Shown here piece by piece: positions 1-7,667 of a DNA stretch of 64,000 nt. Within the stretch, counting starts at the first letter, position 1, and each line of letters opens with the position of its first letter. The stretch is from Actinoalloteichus hymeniacidonis. GTDB taxonomy: Bacteria > Actinomycetota > Actinomycetes > Mycobacteriales > Pseudonocardiaceae. The stretch is from NCBI RefSeq assembly GCF_014203365.1, contig NZ_JACHIS010000001.1, forward strand, positions 1,488,001-1,552,000. Direction: 5' to 3'. The notes under the pieces were generated by a model, which worked only from the letters and a program-made list of their open reading frames with translations, was not told the origin of the DNA and did not search any database. The translations under genes were made by a program, and so were the position numbers.

Positions 1-208
1 CGTACAACACCACCTCGGCATCCAAGCCGGGGCGAGTCCACGCGACGGCGGGATCCGCCCCACCGGCGACCACCGAGATCCAGGGACTGGCCAGTTGGTA
101 CCAGGCGGCGAAACCCGCGCTCACCGCAGGCTCGTCATGGACGATCACCACGGTGATGACAGCACTCTTGTTGACCACACTCTTGTTGACCACGGCAGTC
201 TCGGACAT
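1..208 (-). CDS. Response regulator receiver domain, 3' part beyond the window
   Basis: The gene is cut by the left edge; 69 codons from an ATG at 208 are visible, with GGGAGG a few bases upstream. After a short leader the protein reads ITVVIVHDEP, which looks like the first beta strand and acidic pocket of a CheY-like receiver (normally VLIVDDxP). The visible part stops just after VVLY, where the phospho-acceptor Asp would be expected next. Most likely a NarL/LuxR-type regulator, but no output domain can be seen. The leader contains a tandem duplication of five residues (VVNKS) caused by a repeated 15-bp unit at 164-193. The pocket has HDE instead of DDE, so phosphorylation may be altered. 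Confidence 0.55.
   Translation of the reverse strand, partial: MSETAVVNKSVVNKSAVITVVIVHDEPAVSAGFAAWYQLASPWISVVAGGADPAVAWTRPGLDAEVVLY
164..193. repeat. 15-bp tandem duplication in the leader of the response regulator
   Basis: The unit actcttgttgaccac occurs twice head to tail with no mismatch. It is in frame and adds five residues to the N-terminus, so it should be tolerated; slippage or a recent duplication explains it. Confidence 0.85.
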
Positions 209-388
209 GCACGCCTCCCAGCCCTAGCACCTCCAGGCCACCGCTTCCATGCGTCTCCCCCGAGGCGGTAGCCGAATCCGGCAGCGCACCGGATATGTCG
301 ACGATGCTAGGAAGCGACGGTTAATAAATGGCTGGTGCTGTGTGGTCGCGGGTACAGGACGAGTTCGGCTGCACCGCCGGAAATCGGT

Positions 389-1192
389 TCAGTCCTGCAC
401 GGTCACCGAGACCGAATGCCCGTCGAAGCTCAGGTGGCCCGCGACCGCACCGGCCTCGGGCAGCGGCTCCGGAATGCTCCAGGCGATGTCCTCGATGTTG
501 TCGATCCCCTCCGGGGTTCCCTTGAGGTGGTAGTACACCGAGGCGCCCTTGTACGGGCACCGCGACGTGGCATCCGAGGGCGTGAGCAGCTCGACGGCGA
601 CGTCGTCGACGGGCAGGTACCAGCGCACCGGCAAGCCGGTCTCGAAGAGCGCCACGGCATTCCGGCTGTCGCCGACCACCGTCCCATCGATCCGGACGAT
701 CACCCGCCTGCCGGAACGACGGGTGTCGACGCGGTGGAAGGGGTCACGCGGATGGCCCACCAGCCGCTCGTCCTCCTCGAACCAGGCATCCATCCGTTCC
801 TGATAGAACGCCACCAGCCCCCGGAGATCGGGGGAGCCCGGCAGCGGCTCCGGATACGACCAGGCGGCATCGTGGACCGTCCGACCATTGAGGCTCAGAT
901 GCCAGTACCGGGCGTCGCCCTTGTAGGGGCAATGCGTGCGGCTGTCGCTCTCGATGAGAACGCCGGGGCGGACATCGGCCAACGGCAGGTACCACTGCGG
1001 GAGCAACCGGGTCTCGTGCACCATCGTGGCGCGCACGGTGTCCACGATGATCTCGCCCGCGAACTCGCCGCGGATTCGGCGATCCAGGCCGTACAGGTAG
1101 ATCACGCTGGCGGGCGCGGCCGCAGCCAGATCGAAGTTCAAGGTGCCCGCGAGCGGCTTCGCGAATGGCCCGTTGCCCATGGTCAGTGACAT
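389..1192 (-). CDS. Double-DUF427 domain protein
   Basis: The protein has two copies of the DUF427 fold in tandem, roughly residues 30-110 and 175-260. Each copy has the family pattern of a WYLP...V strand, then CPYKG followed by a tyrosine-rich Y(W/Y)HL strand, and a closing W(S)xPEPLP. CPYKG occurs twice and gives confidence in the family. The biochemical role of DUF427 is not established. The frame is open back to an ATG at 1240, but that extension would run through a perfect palindrome; the ATG at 1192 (MSLTMGNGPF) matches the usual start of such proteins, giving 267 residues. It lies downstream of the peroxiredoxin gene on the same strand. Confidence 0.85.
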   Translation of the reverse strand: MSLTMGNGPFAKPLAGTLNFDLAAAAPASVIYLYGLDRRIRGEFAGEIIVDTVRATMVHETRLLPQWYLPLADVRPGVLIESDSRTHCPYKGDARYWHLSLNGRTVHDAAWSYPEPLPGSPDLRGLVAFYQERMDAWFEEDERLVGHPRDPFHRVDTRRSGRRVIVRIDGTVVGDSRNAVALFETGLPVRWYLPVDDVAVELLTPSDATSRCPYKGASVYYHLKGTPEGIDNIEDIAWSIPEPLPEAGAVAGHLSFDGHSVSVTVQD

Positions 1193-1216
1193 GGATCGAC
1201 GATAGTGTCCGGCCGG

Positions 1217-1238
1217 GGGTTTCGTCAGGACGAAACCC
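1217..1238. terminator. 22-bp near-perfect palindrome between peroxiredoxin and DUF427 genes
   Basis: Arms gggtttcgtc and gacgaaaccc match perfectly around a 2-base centre. It lies just past the peroxiredoxin stop and just before the preferred DUF427 start. It could be an intrinsic terminator without a U-tract or an operator for the DUF427 gene; the very short centre fits a protein-binding site better than a hairpin. Confidence 0.5.
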
Positions 1239-1251
1239 ATCGGGAATGCGC

Positions 1252-1728
1252 TCAGGTCTCGGTGGCCTCGGTATCGCGGTTGCGAGTCCGCAACGCCTCC
1301 AATGCCTTGTCGGCATGCACCGACATCCGAACCTCGCTCTTGATCACGGCGAGCACCCGTCGGTCCGTGTCGATGACGAAGGTATGCCGCTTGATGTCCA
1401 ACGGACCGAAGCGGCGGCGAACTCCGAAGAGCCGGGCGACCTCCCCGTCGGCATCCGACAGCAGCGGATAGTCGAAGGTGTGTTTGGCGGTGAACTCCTG
1501 TTGCCTGCTCACCGAGTCGCCGCTGATGCCGACCCGGACCGCGCCCTGCGCACCGAACTCCGCCGCGAGATCACGGAAGTGACAGGCCTCGGCGGTGCAG
1601 CCGACCGACATCGCGGCGGGGTAGAAGAACAGCACCACCGGGCCGGACTCCAGTAACCCCGTCAGACTCCGGGGATTGTCCTGCTCGTCGGGAAGAGTGA
1701 AATCGGGGACGACGTCTCCGGTCTGCAC
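1252..1728 (-). CDS. bcp: Peroxiredoxin, BCP/PrxQ type
   Basis: A 158-residue thiol peroxidase of the AhpC/TSA-redoxin superfamily that would reduce H2O2 and alkyl hydroperoxides in the cytoplasm. The N-terminus (GDVVPDFTLPD) and VVLFFYP strand are typical. The active site reads SVGCTAEACHFRD: Cys44 is the peroxidatic residue and Cys49 the resolving residue five positions on, as in atypical 2-Cys BCP enzymes. The usual TPGC is replaced by SVGC, so the Thr that helps activate the thiolate is a Ser; this is conservative. The start is a GTG. The gene is monocistronic, with a 326-bp spacer upstream and a palindrome downstream. Confidence 0.9.
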   Translation of the reverse strand: MQTGDVVPDFTLPDEQDNPRSLTGLLESGPVVLFFYPAAMSVGCTAEACHFRDLAAEFGAQGAVRVGISGDSVSRQQEFTAKHTFDYPLLSDADGEVARLFGVRRRFGPLDIKRHTFVIDTDRRVLAVIKSEVRMSVHADKALEALRTRNRDTEATET

Positions 1729-2054
1729 CAGCGCACTCGCTTCCGGTCGGTGGTGGCGGGCGGCGGACGTCGTCGGCGCCGATACGTTGCGTACCGACGG
1801 CGATCGCCGAGGCCCTCGCGGTGCAGGCTCGCCTGCAAATCACTCGCGCGATCTCATCGCGTTTCCCGCCTGCGGATCGGCGAACCTGCGCCCCGCATCG
1901 TAGACCGATCAAGGAACCATCGGTAGGGCACGCCCCAAATCGTCACCCGAATGGGAGTCCGACGCGAAGCGGAATCCGGAATGTCGATCGCGTGCCGTGA
2001 TGACCGAGACCGTCGGACGTCATCGCCCGACGCCCGACGGTCGTACCCGGTCTT
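1729..2054. other. 326-bp intergenic spacer
   Basis: It holds the promoter side of the peroxiredoxin gene and the 3' flank of the sugar isomerase gene. Apart from the inverted repeat at 2008-2042 I see no gene, RNA or recognisable regulator site. Confidence 0.5.
2008..2042 (-). terminator. Inverted repeat downstream of the isomerase operon
   Basis: Perfect 9-bp arms gaccgtcgg (2008-2016) and ccgacggtc (2034-2042) around a 17-base loop, 12 bases past the stop of the isomerase gene. A plausible GC-rich terminator; there is no U-tract. Confidence 0.4.
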
Positions 2055-2879
2055 TCAGTGGACATGCTCCAGATAACGCGCCGCGGTCAATTCCGCGATC
2101 TCGGCGGGATCGGTGTTCCAGATCGTCTCGTTGAAGATCTCGACCTCGATCGGCCCGGTGTACCCGGCGGCATCGACGGCCCGACGCATCCGACGAAGCT
2201 CGATGCAGCCGTCGCCCATCATTCCCCGGCCGAGCAACACGCCCTCGGGCAGCGGCGTGATCCAATCGCACACCTGGAATGCCGAGATCCGACCGGCGGC
2301 CCGCTCGATCGCGCGGTAGACATTCGGGTCCCACCAGATGTGATAGGTGTCCACGACGACCCCGACCTGCTCGGCGGGGAAGTGCATCGCAAGGTCGAGC
2401 GCCTGATCGAGAGTGGCGACGACGCACCGATCCGAGCAGAACATCGGATGCAGCGGTTCGATCGCCAAGCGGACGCCGCGCTCACCCGCATACGGCGCCA
2501 ATTCGGCCAGGGAGTCCAGCACCAGCGCGCGAGCGCCGTCGATGTCTTGGCTCCCGGCGGGCAGCCCGCCGGAGACCAGCACCAGCTCCGGGACACCGAG
2601 TTCGGCACATTCGTCGATCGCGGCCCGATTGTCGGCGAGATCCTTGATGCGTTGATCGGAATCGGGCGAGGTGAAGAATCCGCCTCGGCACATCGAGGTC
2701 GGGACCAGGTCGGTCTCGCGCAGCAACGCGGCCGTCTTGCGTAAACCGTATTCGGCCACCGGTTCGCGCCATAACCCGATACCGGGTATCTCCGCCCGCA
2801 GACAGGCCGCCACGGCACCGGGCAGATCCGCGTATTTGACGGTCGCCTGGTTGAGGCTCAATCGGCTCAGATCGCTCAC
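2055..2879 (-). CDS. Sugar phosphate isomerase/epimerase (xylose isomerase-like TIM barrel)
   Basis: A 274-residue AP-endonuclease-2/IolE-like TIM-barrel protein. The putative metal ligands fall in the expected strands: Glu141 (LAIEPLHP), Asp177 and His180 (VVDTYHIWWD), Asp205 and Glu247 (IEVEIFNE). Such enzymes isomerise or epimerise sugars, inositol derivatives or keto-acids; the substrate cannot be read from sequence. The GTG start overlaps the stop of the DUF993 gene upstream by four bases (GTGA), so the two are translationally coupled. Together with the divergent LacI regulator they look like a small sugar-catabolic operon. Confidence 0.85.
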   Translation of the reverse strand: MSDLSRLSLNQATVKYADLPGAVAACLRAEIPGIGLWREPVAEYGLRKTAALLRETDLVPTSMCRGGFFTSPDSDQRIKDLADNRAAIDECAELGVPELVLVSGGLPAGSQDIDGARALVLDSLAELAPYAGERGVRLAIEPLHPMFCSDRCVVATLDQALDLAMHFPAEQVGVVVDTYHIWWDPNVYRAIERAAGRISAFQVCDWITPLPEGVLLGRGMMGDGCIELRRMRRAVDAAGYTGPIEVEIFNETIWNTDPAEIAELTAARYLEHVH

Positions 2880-4033
2880 TGCGTCACCCCTGCCATCTCG
2901 AGGAACAGCCGCATTCGTTGCTCGGCCAACGCGGCATCGGGCAGCAGCCCCGCCTCATCGGCCAGCCGGTACAGCTGCGCCAGGTGCGCGACCGACCGTG
3001 CGCTCTCCAGGCCGCCCACCATCCGGAAGTGCTCCTGATGTCCGGACAGCCAGGCGAGGAAGACGATCCCGGTCTTGTAGTAGTAGGTGGGCGTGCCGAA
3101 GATGTGCCGGGCCAACGGCACCGTGGGCGCCAGAATCCGGTCGTAGGCGGCGGTGTCTCCGACGTCCAACGAGCGCACCGCGGCCGAAGCGGCCGGGGCG
3201 ATCGCATCGAAGATACCCAGCAGCGCGTCGCTGTGGCCCTGCTCGTCGCCCTTGATCAGCTCGGGATAGTGGAAATCGTCCCCGGTGTAGCACCGGACAC
3301 CGTCGGGAAGTCTGCGGCGCACCCCGATCTCGCGGTCGGCGTCCAACAGGGACATCTTGACGCCGTCGACCTTGTCGGCGTGATTCTTGATCACGTCGAG
3401 GAAGACCTCGGTGGCCAGATCCAGGTCCGTCGACCCCCAGTACCCGGTCAACGCCGGGTCGAACATCGGGCCGAGCCAATGCAGGATGGCGGGCGAATCG
3501 AGCTGCCCGAGCAGCGTCGAGTAGACCTGGTGATAGTCCTCGGGGCCCTTGGCGATGGCGGCCAGTCGTCGACTCGCCATCAGGATCACCGTGGCGCCCG
3601 CGTCCTGCACGACGGCGGCCTGCTCGGTGTAACCGGCGATGACCTCGTCGATGCTCGTGACGTCGTCGGCGAGCTGGTCGGTACCCGCTCCGCAGGCCAA
3701 CAGCCCGTCGACGGCCTTGGCCTCTGCTCCGCTGCGCCGAATCAGCTCGGCGGCGGTGGCCCAGTCCAGCCCCATGCCTCGCTGCGCGGTGTCCATCGCG
3801 TCGGCGACGCCCAGGCCGTGCGCCCACAGATGGCGCCGGAAGGCCATGGTGGCCTCCCAATCGGGTCGGGCGGGTTGGCCGGGTGTGTTGTCGGCGAGCG
3901 GGTCGGCCACCACGTGCGCGGCGGCATAGAGCACCCGACTCGTCGGGCTCGGACCCTTGGCATCGAGCGCGCCGCTCTCGCGGGGTCGGTAATCGAGGAA
4001 CTCGCCGGTCGAGGTGGGCAGCTTCAAAGTCAC
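2876..4033 (-). CDS. DUF993 protein (dihydrodipicolinate-synthase-like aldolase)
   Basis: About 385 residues and related to the DUF993 group of (beta/alpha)8 proteins in the DHDPS/N-acetylneuraminate lyase superfamily. Visible blocks include VILMASRRLA, AILHWLGPMFDP, DGVKMSLLD (where a lysine could be the Schiff-base residue), RCYTGDDFHYPELI and GTPTYYYKTGIVF. These genes commonly sit with a sugar isomerase and an oxidoreductase, which fits the coupled isomerase here. I chose the GTG at 4033 because GGAG lies eight bases upstream and the product begins VTLKLPT; the frame is open to 4087, but that extension runs into the promoter. First gene of the operon divergent from LacI. Confidence 0.85.
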   Translation of the reverse strand: MTLKLPTSTGEFLDYRPRESGALDAKGPSPTSRVLYAAAHVVADPLADNTPGQPARPDWEATMAFRRHLWAHGLGVADAMDTAQRGMGLDWATAAELIRRSGAEAKAVDGLLACGAGTDQLADDVTSIDEVIAGYTEQAAVVQDAGATVILMASRRLAAIAKGPEDYHQVYSTLLGQLDSPAILHWLGPMFDPALTGYWGSTDLDLATEVFLDVIKNHADKVDGVKMSLLDADREIGVRRRLPDGVRCYTGDDFHYPELIKGDEQGHSDALLGIFDAIAPAASAAVRSLDVGDTAAYDRILAPTVPLARHIFGTPTYYYKTGIVFLAWLSGHQEHFRMVGGLESARSVAHLAQLYRLADEAGLLPDAALAEQRMRLFLEMAGVTQ

Positions 4034-4108
4034 AGGGTCAGCTCCATGTCCACGTTCGCAAGGCGCCCGCTCGAGACCCTTGCGCAAGAAGGCCCGAGAC
4101 GAGACAGT

Positions 4109-4121
4109 AGAAAGCGCTTAC
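4109..4121. promoter_or_regulatory. LacI-family operator candidate between DUF993 and lacI genes
   Basis: The word agaaagcgcttac contains the AAGCGCTT core with central CG that LacI/GalR repressors favour. It sits in the divergent spacer upstream of both the DUF993 operon and the lacI gene. The identical 13 bases recur at 10016-10028 in front of the MalK-type ATPase gene. Confidence 0.6.
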
Positions 4122-4209
4122 TGTAACCGTAAACTAAGCGCGCCAGTACGCGCTGTCAATAGCCGTGCCCCGTGTGACGAGGGCACTGGTTCGTGATCGG
4201 AGGTCGAGC

Positions 4210-5274
4210 GTGGCGCCGACGTTGGTCGATGTCGCAGCCAGAGCCGGGGTGTCCACCGCCACGGTCTCCAGGGTGCTCAATGGCAACTACCCGGTCTCAC
4301 CGGCAACCAAGGCCAGGGTGCTCAGCGCACTCCAGGAACTCGACTATGTGGTCAACGGGCCTGCCAGAGCACTGGCGGCGGCGTCCTCCGACATGCTCGG
4401 CGTGATCGTCAACGACGTCTCCGACCCGTTCTTCGGCATCCTCTCCAGCGGAATCCAATGGGAGGCGGGCGGCGCCGAACTGCTCGCGGTGATCTGCAAT
4501 ACCGCGGGCTCACCCGCCGACGAGCTGAAGTACATGCAGTTGTTGTTGCGGCAGCGGGCCAGGGCCATCGTCCTGACGGGCGGTGGGCGGGAGGACCCGG
4601 TGCACGCCGAGCGGGTCGCGCAGCTCATCCGCCAGTGTCACGAACGCGGCGCCCGCGTCGTCTTCTGTGGACGGCAGGCGCCCCCGGACAGCGAGGCCGT
4701 CAGCATCCTGTTCGACAACCGGGGCGGTGCGCGTGCTCTGACCCGGCACCTGTTGGCCATGGGACATCGACGGATCGCCTACGTGGCCGGACCCGACGTG
4801 AACACGACGACCAGTTCTCGTGCTGCGGGCCACCAGGACGCGTTGTCCGCTGCCGGACTCGATCCGGCGGAGAGCGTGATCCTGCGCGGCGACTTCTCCA
4901 GGGCATCCGGATTCGCCGCAGGCATGGAGCTGGCCCGCCGCTCGGTGGACTGCACGGCCGTGGTCGCGGCCAACGACCTCACCGCGTTGGGTGTGATGGC
5001 CGCGCTGCGGGAACAGGGCGTTCGGGTCCCCGAGGACGTCTCGGTCGCGGGCTTCGACGATCTGCCCGCCGCGATCGACGCGGCGCCTGCACTGAGCACG
5101 GTGCGACTGCCGTTGCGGGAGGCGGCGGCGAGAGCGGGCCGCCTCGCCATCGGAGCGGAGGACATGCCGGGCCCCGATGGCCTGATCTGGTTGTCCTCGG
5201 AATTGATCGTCCGTGATTCGGTGGGCACACCGGGACGCGGACTGGTCTGGGCGTTGGCGAAGACGGGACGCTGA
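4210..5274 (+). CDS. LacI/GalR-family transcriptional regulator
   Basis: The N-terminal helix-turn-helix and hinge are clear: TLVDVAARAGVSTATVSRVL then ARALAAASSDMLGVIV, followed by a periplasmic-binding-protein-like sensor (VNDVSDPFF, GHRRIAYVAGP, VVAANDLTALGVMAAL, VAGFDDLPAA). The family represses catabolic or transport operons and is released by a sugar or sugar phosphate. The GTG at 4210 is preferred: ggagg at 4199-4203 has a seven-base gap to it and the product (VAPTLVDVA) starts where LacI proteins do. The reading frame continues back to 4165, which would add 15 unneeded residues. It is divergent from the DUF993/isomerase operon, its probable target. Confidence 0.9.
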   Translation: MAPTLVDVAARAGVSTATVSRVLNGNYPVSPATKARVLSALQELDYVVNGPARALAAASSDMLGVIVNDVSDPFFGILSSGIQWEAGGAELLAVICNTAGSPADELKYMQLLLRQRARAIVLTGGGREDPVHAERVAQLIRQCHERGARVVFCGRQAPPDSEAVSILFDNRGGARALTRHLLAMGHRRIAYVAGPDVNTTTSSRAAGHQDALSAAGLDPAESVILRGDFSRASGFAAGMELARRSVDCTAVVAANDLTALGVMAALREQGVRVPEDVSVAGFDDLPAAIDAAPALSTVRLPLREAAARAGRLAIGAEDMPGPDGLIWLSSELIVRDSVGTPGRGLVWALAKTGR

Positions 5275-6020
5275 GTCCGCGCCGTCGCTCCGATACCCGC
5301 CCCGGGACCGGTGGACTGTCCGCGACGCCGCCGCAGCGGCCCTGCGCGCCGTCCACCGTTCTCGGGTCCCATCGCACCGGGATCATCCGGCGAGGCGCTT
5401 GTGGGACGAATCAGCCCCGTTTACCCGTCGGGTTGCTTTGTCCGGCGACCGACTGCGTCGATAGTCGCCCGGATGCGGAGATTTCTCCGCTAGCGCGGTG
5501 TTGTGGCCGAGACCGCAGATGGCACGCAGGCCACAGTGGAATTGGAGTACGCATCGGCACAGTTGTGACCGACATCCGTTATGCGCCGTCTGTGAGAGAC
5601 CCAACTCGCTCCGTTGCAGTGCGAGTTCGCATCCGGCGGTACTGCTTCGACGGATCTCCTGTGCATGCTCATGTTCGTTTCAGTCATGAAGGCGGCCGGT
5701 TCGGTGGATCGGTTCCGATCAGAAGGACTTGTTCGGCACCGGGCAAACAACCGTCGGCCGGACGATATTCCCGAGGCTCGCACGGCGGGAGATCACGCCA
5801 AGCGCGTTGCGGATTTCACAATCACCATCGGCCACTGGCCATCGCGGTGGGTAGGCAATACGTACCCGATAGCGATCTCGCCTTGCCGACGAAACCGGGC
5901 TTGTGTGCTGAAGCACAAAGTCTGCCCGAGACAGTGAACCGGTCACGGAGTCCAGTTCTGAACTCGTGGGCGCCCGCCGCAATGAAGATCGGCTTTTCGC
6001 GTCTGCTTTGTGTCGCCGCA

Positions 6021-6067
6021 CCCGCCCGCCAATTGGTTACTCGTCTTGGAGTAACGATGCGGGCGGG
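6021..6067. repeat. Nested two-stem inverted repeat
   Basis: Outer arms cccgcccgc (6021-6029) and gcgggcggg (6059-6067) pair perfectly; an inner pair gttactc (6036-6042) and gagtaac (6049-6055) closes on the six-base loop gtcttg. The two stems are separated by an asymmetric internal loop of six and three bases. It is not next to a stop codon, so a simple terminator is not the obvious reading; a structured RNA or protein-binding site is possible. Confidence 0.7.
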
Positions 6068-6170
6068 CGTCAGGTCGCCCATTACCCATGACCAGGTGCA
6101 TCTAGCCGATGTCGGTTCGCCCGTTTGATCGGTACGCGATCTGTGTGGGGCCTTCGACATGGGTCTTACT

Positions 6171-6227
6171 CGCCCGCGTCCCGGCACTGGTGCTGGGGTG
6201 AGTGTCCTACTGGTGCCGGGACGGGCG
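6171..6227 (-). terminator. GC-rich hairpin downstream of lsr2
   Basis: Arms at 6171-6187 (ending gtcccggcac) and 6213-6227 (starting gtgccgggac) pair with one 2-base bulge around a loop of about 25 bases. It begins 17 bases past the lsr2 stop on the minus strand, so it is probably the lsr2 terminator. Confidence 0.6.
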
Positions 6228-6243
6228 ATGCTCGAATCTTGGT

Positions 6244-6585
6244 TCAGCTCTGCTTGTCGTATGCCTCGATGACCTCGGCCGGGATACGGCCGCGGTCGGA
6301 AACCTTGAGGCCCTGAGTCCTGGCCCACTCCCGAATGGCCTGGTTGCGCTCCCGGTCGGCCTGCCCGGAAGGGGCGCCTGCGACTCGGCCACGACCCGGA
6401 CGCTTACGGCCGCCAGTGCGCCGCGCGTTGTCCATGAACGGAGTCAAAGTTTCGCGGAGTTTGTCGGCGTTGGGGGTCGAGAGGTCGATCTCGAACTCCA
6501 TGCCGTCTAGTCCGAACTTAACCGTCTGCTCTGCGACGGTGCCGTCGATGTCATCGAGTAGTTGGACGGTGACCTTCTGCGCCAC
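6244..6585 (-). CDS. lsr2: Lsr2 nucleoid-associated xenogeneic silencer
   Basis: A 113-residue Lsr2. The N-terminal dimerisation domain ([12 protein letters not shown], then [15 protein letters not shown]) is followed by a basic linker and the DNA-binding domain [22 protein letters not shown]. The AT-hook-like Arg-Gly-Arg at residues 98-100, which inserts in the minor groove of AT-rich DNA, is intact, and the C-terminus ends [10 protein letters not shown] as in the family. Lsr2 oligomerises on and silences AT-rich, often acquired DNA, and is global in actinomycetes. The start is a GTG with GAGGAG six bases upstream. It is divergent from a second, altered Lsr2 gene. Confidence 0.95.
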   Translation of the reverse strand: MAQKVTVQLLDDIDGTVAEQTVKFGLDGMEFEIDLSTPNADKLRETLTPFMDNARRTGGRKRPGRGRVAGAPSGQADRERNQAIREWARTQGLKVSDRGRIPAEVIEAYDKQS

Positions 6586-6918
6586 GGGGGCTCCTCAATT
6601 TCTTCGTCTGACATTCGGATGCCTATGCGTTGACCGTGAGGTCCGCGCGCGTCAAGGTATCCCACTGGACGACAATCATAAACATGGTCGGGTGGCGATG
6701 TCGCTTCACCGCTTGTCTAAGCCGCTAACGGGGCCGCTATCGGGCGTGTGGTGCTTGACGCACGTCGTAGGTATAGGTCGTCGAGGTGGGCATAGTTGCG
6801 CTCGGCTCAGCGTGGCGACCGCGGTTTCGGTGGCCTCCGTCGATTAGGTTAGAATCAGGGACGTCGCCGCAGGTCGTAAGCGGCGGCTACGCGGTACCAC
6901 GGGAAAGACTAGGTGATC
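6586..6918. other. Divergent promoter region between the two lsr2 genes
   Basis: 333 bp with no gene. It must contain the promoters of both lsr2 genes. Facing the plus-strand paralogue there is a TAGAAT hexamer at 6850-6855 that would serve as a -10 box; I could not identify a matching -35 element, nor a confident promoter for the minus-strand gene. Short AT-rich patches could be Lsr2 sites, implying autoregulation. Confidence 0.4.
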
Positions 6919-7410
6919 ATGGCCGAGCGTGTCTGCGTCGAACTGGTTGACGACCTCGACGGAGAGCCTGCCCAGCACACGGTGCAGTTCGCCTTGGACG
7001 GGGTTAACTATGAAATCGACCTCTCCGATCGCAACGCTACTTCGCTGCGCGAACTGTTGGCTCCTTATATCACGCACGGTCGTCCGGTCTCGAAGGGTAT
7101 CGAGGAAGCGGACCCCGTTCACGAACGGGTGGAGCGCAAGAAGGCCACCGACCAGATCCGTGCGGTCGCCCAGCGTTCGAAGGAACAGCACCGTGCTCGT
7201 CTAGAGGCCGCTGCCGCCGCCAGGGAGGCCGAAGTGCGCCGGGTGGCCGAGGAGCGTGCCGCCGCTCGGGGTGAGATTCCGCTGGACGTCTCCGCATTGA
7301 ACCTCGAGGCCGCCCCGAAGGCCGACGAGCCGCAGGAGCAGAAGTCGAAGCCCGAGGAGACGGGCAAGCCTTCGGTGTCGCTCCCACACTTCAGCTCCGC
7401 CAATCATTAG
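6919..7410 (+). CDS. Lsr2 paralogue with altered AT-hook (RGE in place of RGR)
   Basis: The first 50 residues align without gaps to the neighbouring Lsr2 (MAERVCVELVDDLDGEP, VQFALDGVNYEIDLS, LRELLAPY), so it should form Lsr2-type dimers and could pair with Lsr2. After residue 60 it departs: a charged Ala/Glu/Arg-rich stretch (75-117) likely to be a long helix, then RGEIPLDVSAL, which matches the RGRIPAEV motif of Lsr2 except that the second Arg of the minor-groove hook is Glu119. A 35-residue acidic, Pro/Lys-containing tail follows. DNA binding by the normal mechanism should be lost or weak. A GTG two codons earlier (6913) is an alternative start. Role inferred: modulator or antagonist of Lsr2. 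Confidence 0.8.
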   Translation: MAERVCVELVDDLDGEPAQHTVQFALDGVNYEIDLSDRNATSLRELLAPYITHGRPVSKGIEEADPVHERVERKKATDQIRAVAQRSKEQHRARLEAAAAAREAEVRRVAEERAAARGEIPLDVSALNLEAAPKADEPQEQKSKPEETGKPSVSLPHFSSANH

Positions 7411-7667
7411 AAGGCAGCACTCGCGTCGGGGCCGCCTCGTTCGGCCCGACGCCGCCTGTGCGGTGGTTCGCCTATCGGTGGAATCGCCACGTCCGTGAGC
7501 GGCCTGCCGCGTGGCCATCGACCGCTCTTCCGTCGCCGCCGTTCTTCACACAGGCGCGCTGGCGGGCCGTCGGTATCCCGAACCGAACAGTTTTCGGTCG
7601 CAAGATTTATCGGGGCTCGCCCGCCAGTGGTGAGTTCTATCGTCGAATTCCCATCCTGCGAGATCGA

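Larger units (their letters stand above)
5275..6243. other. About 970 bp without a convincing gene
   Basis: Open frames here have a composition and codon pattern unlike neighbouring genes, and none has a credible ribosome-binding site or domain. By eye the DNA from about 5400 on has lower GC than the flanks. The two structures present are the nested inverted repeat at 6021-6067 and the terminator-like hairpin at 6171-6227. Confidence 0.55.

Noticed and set aside
335-1189. A 284-codon plus-strand frame
   Set aside because: It is antisense to the double-DUF427 gene and has no independent start signal or motif.
5433-6128. A 231-codon plus-strand frame in the gene-poor region
   Set aside because: No ribosome-binding site, no hydrophobic or domain pattern, and no conservation evidence.
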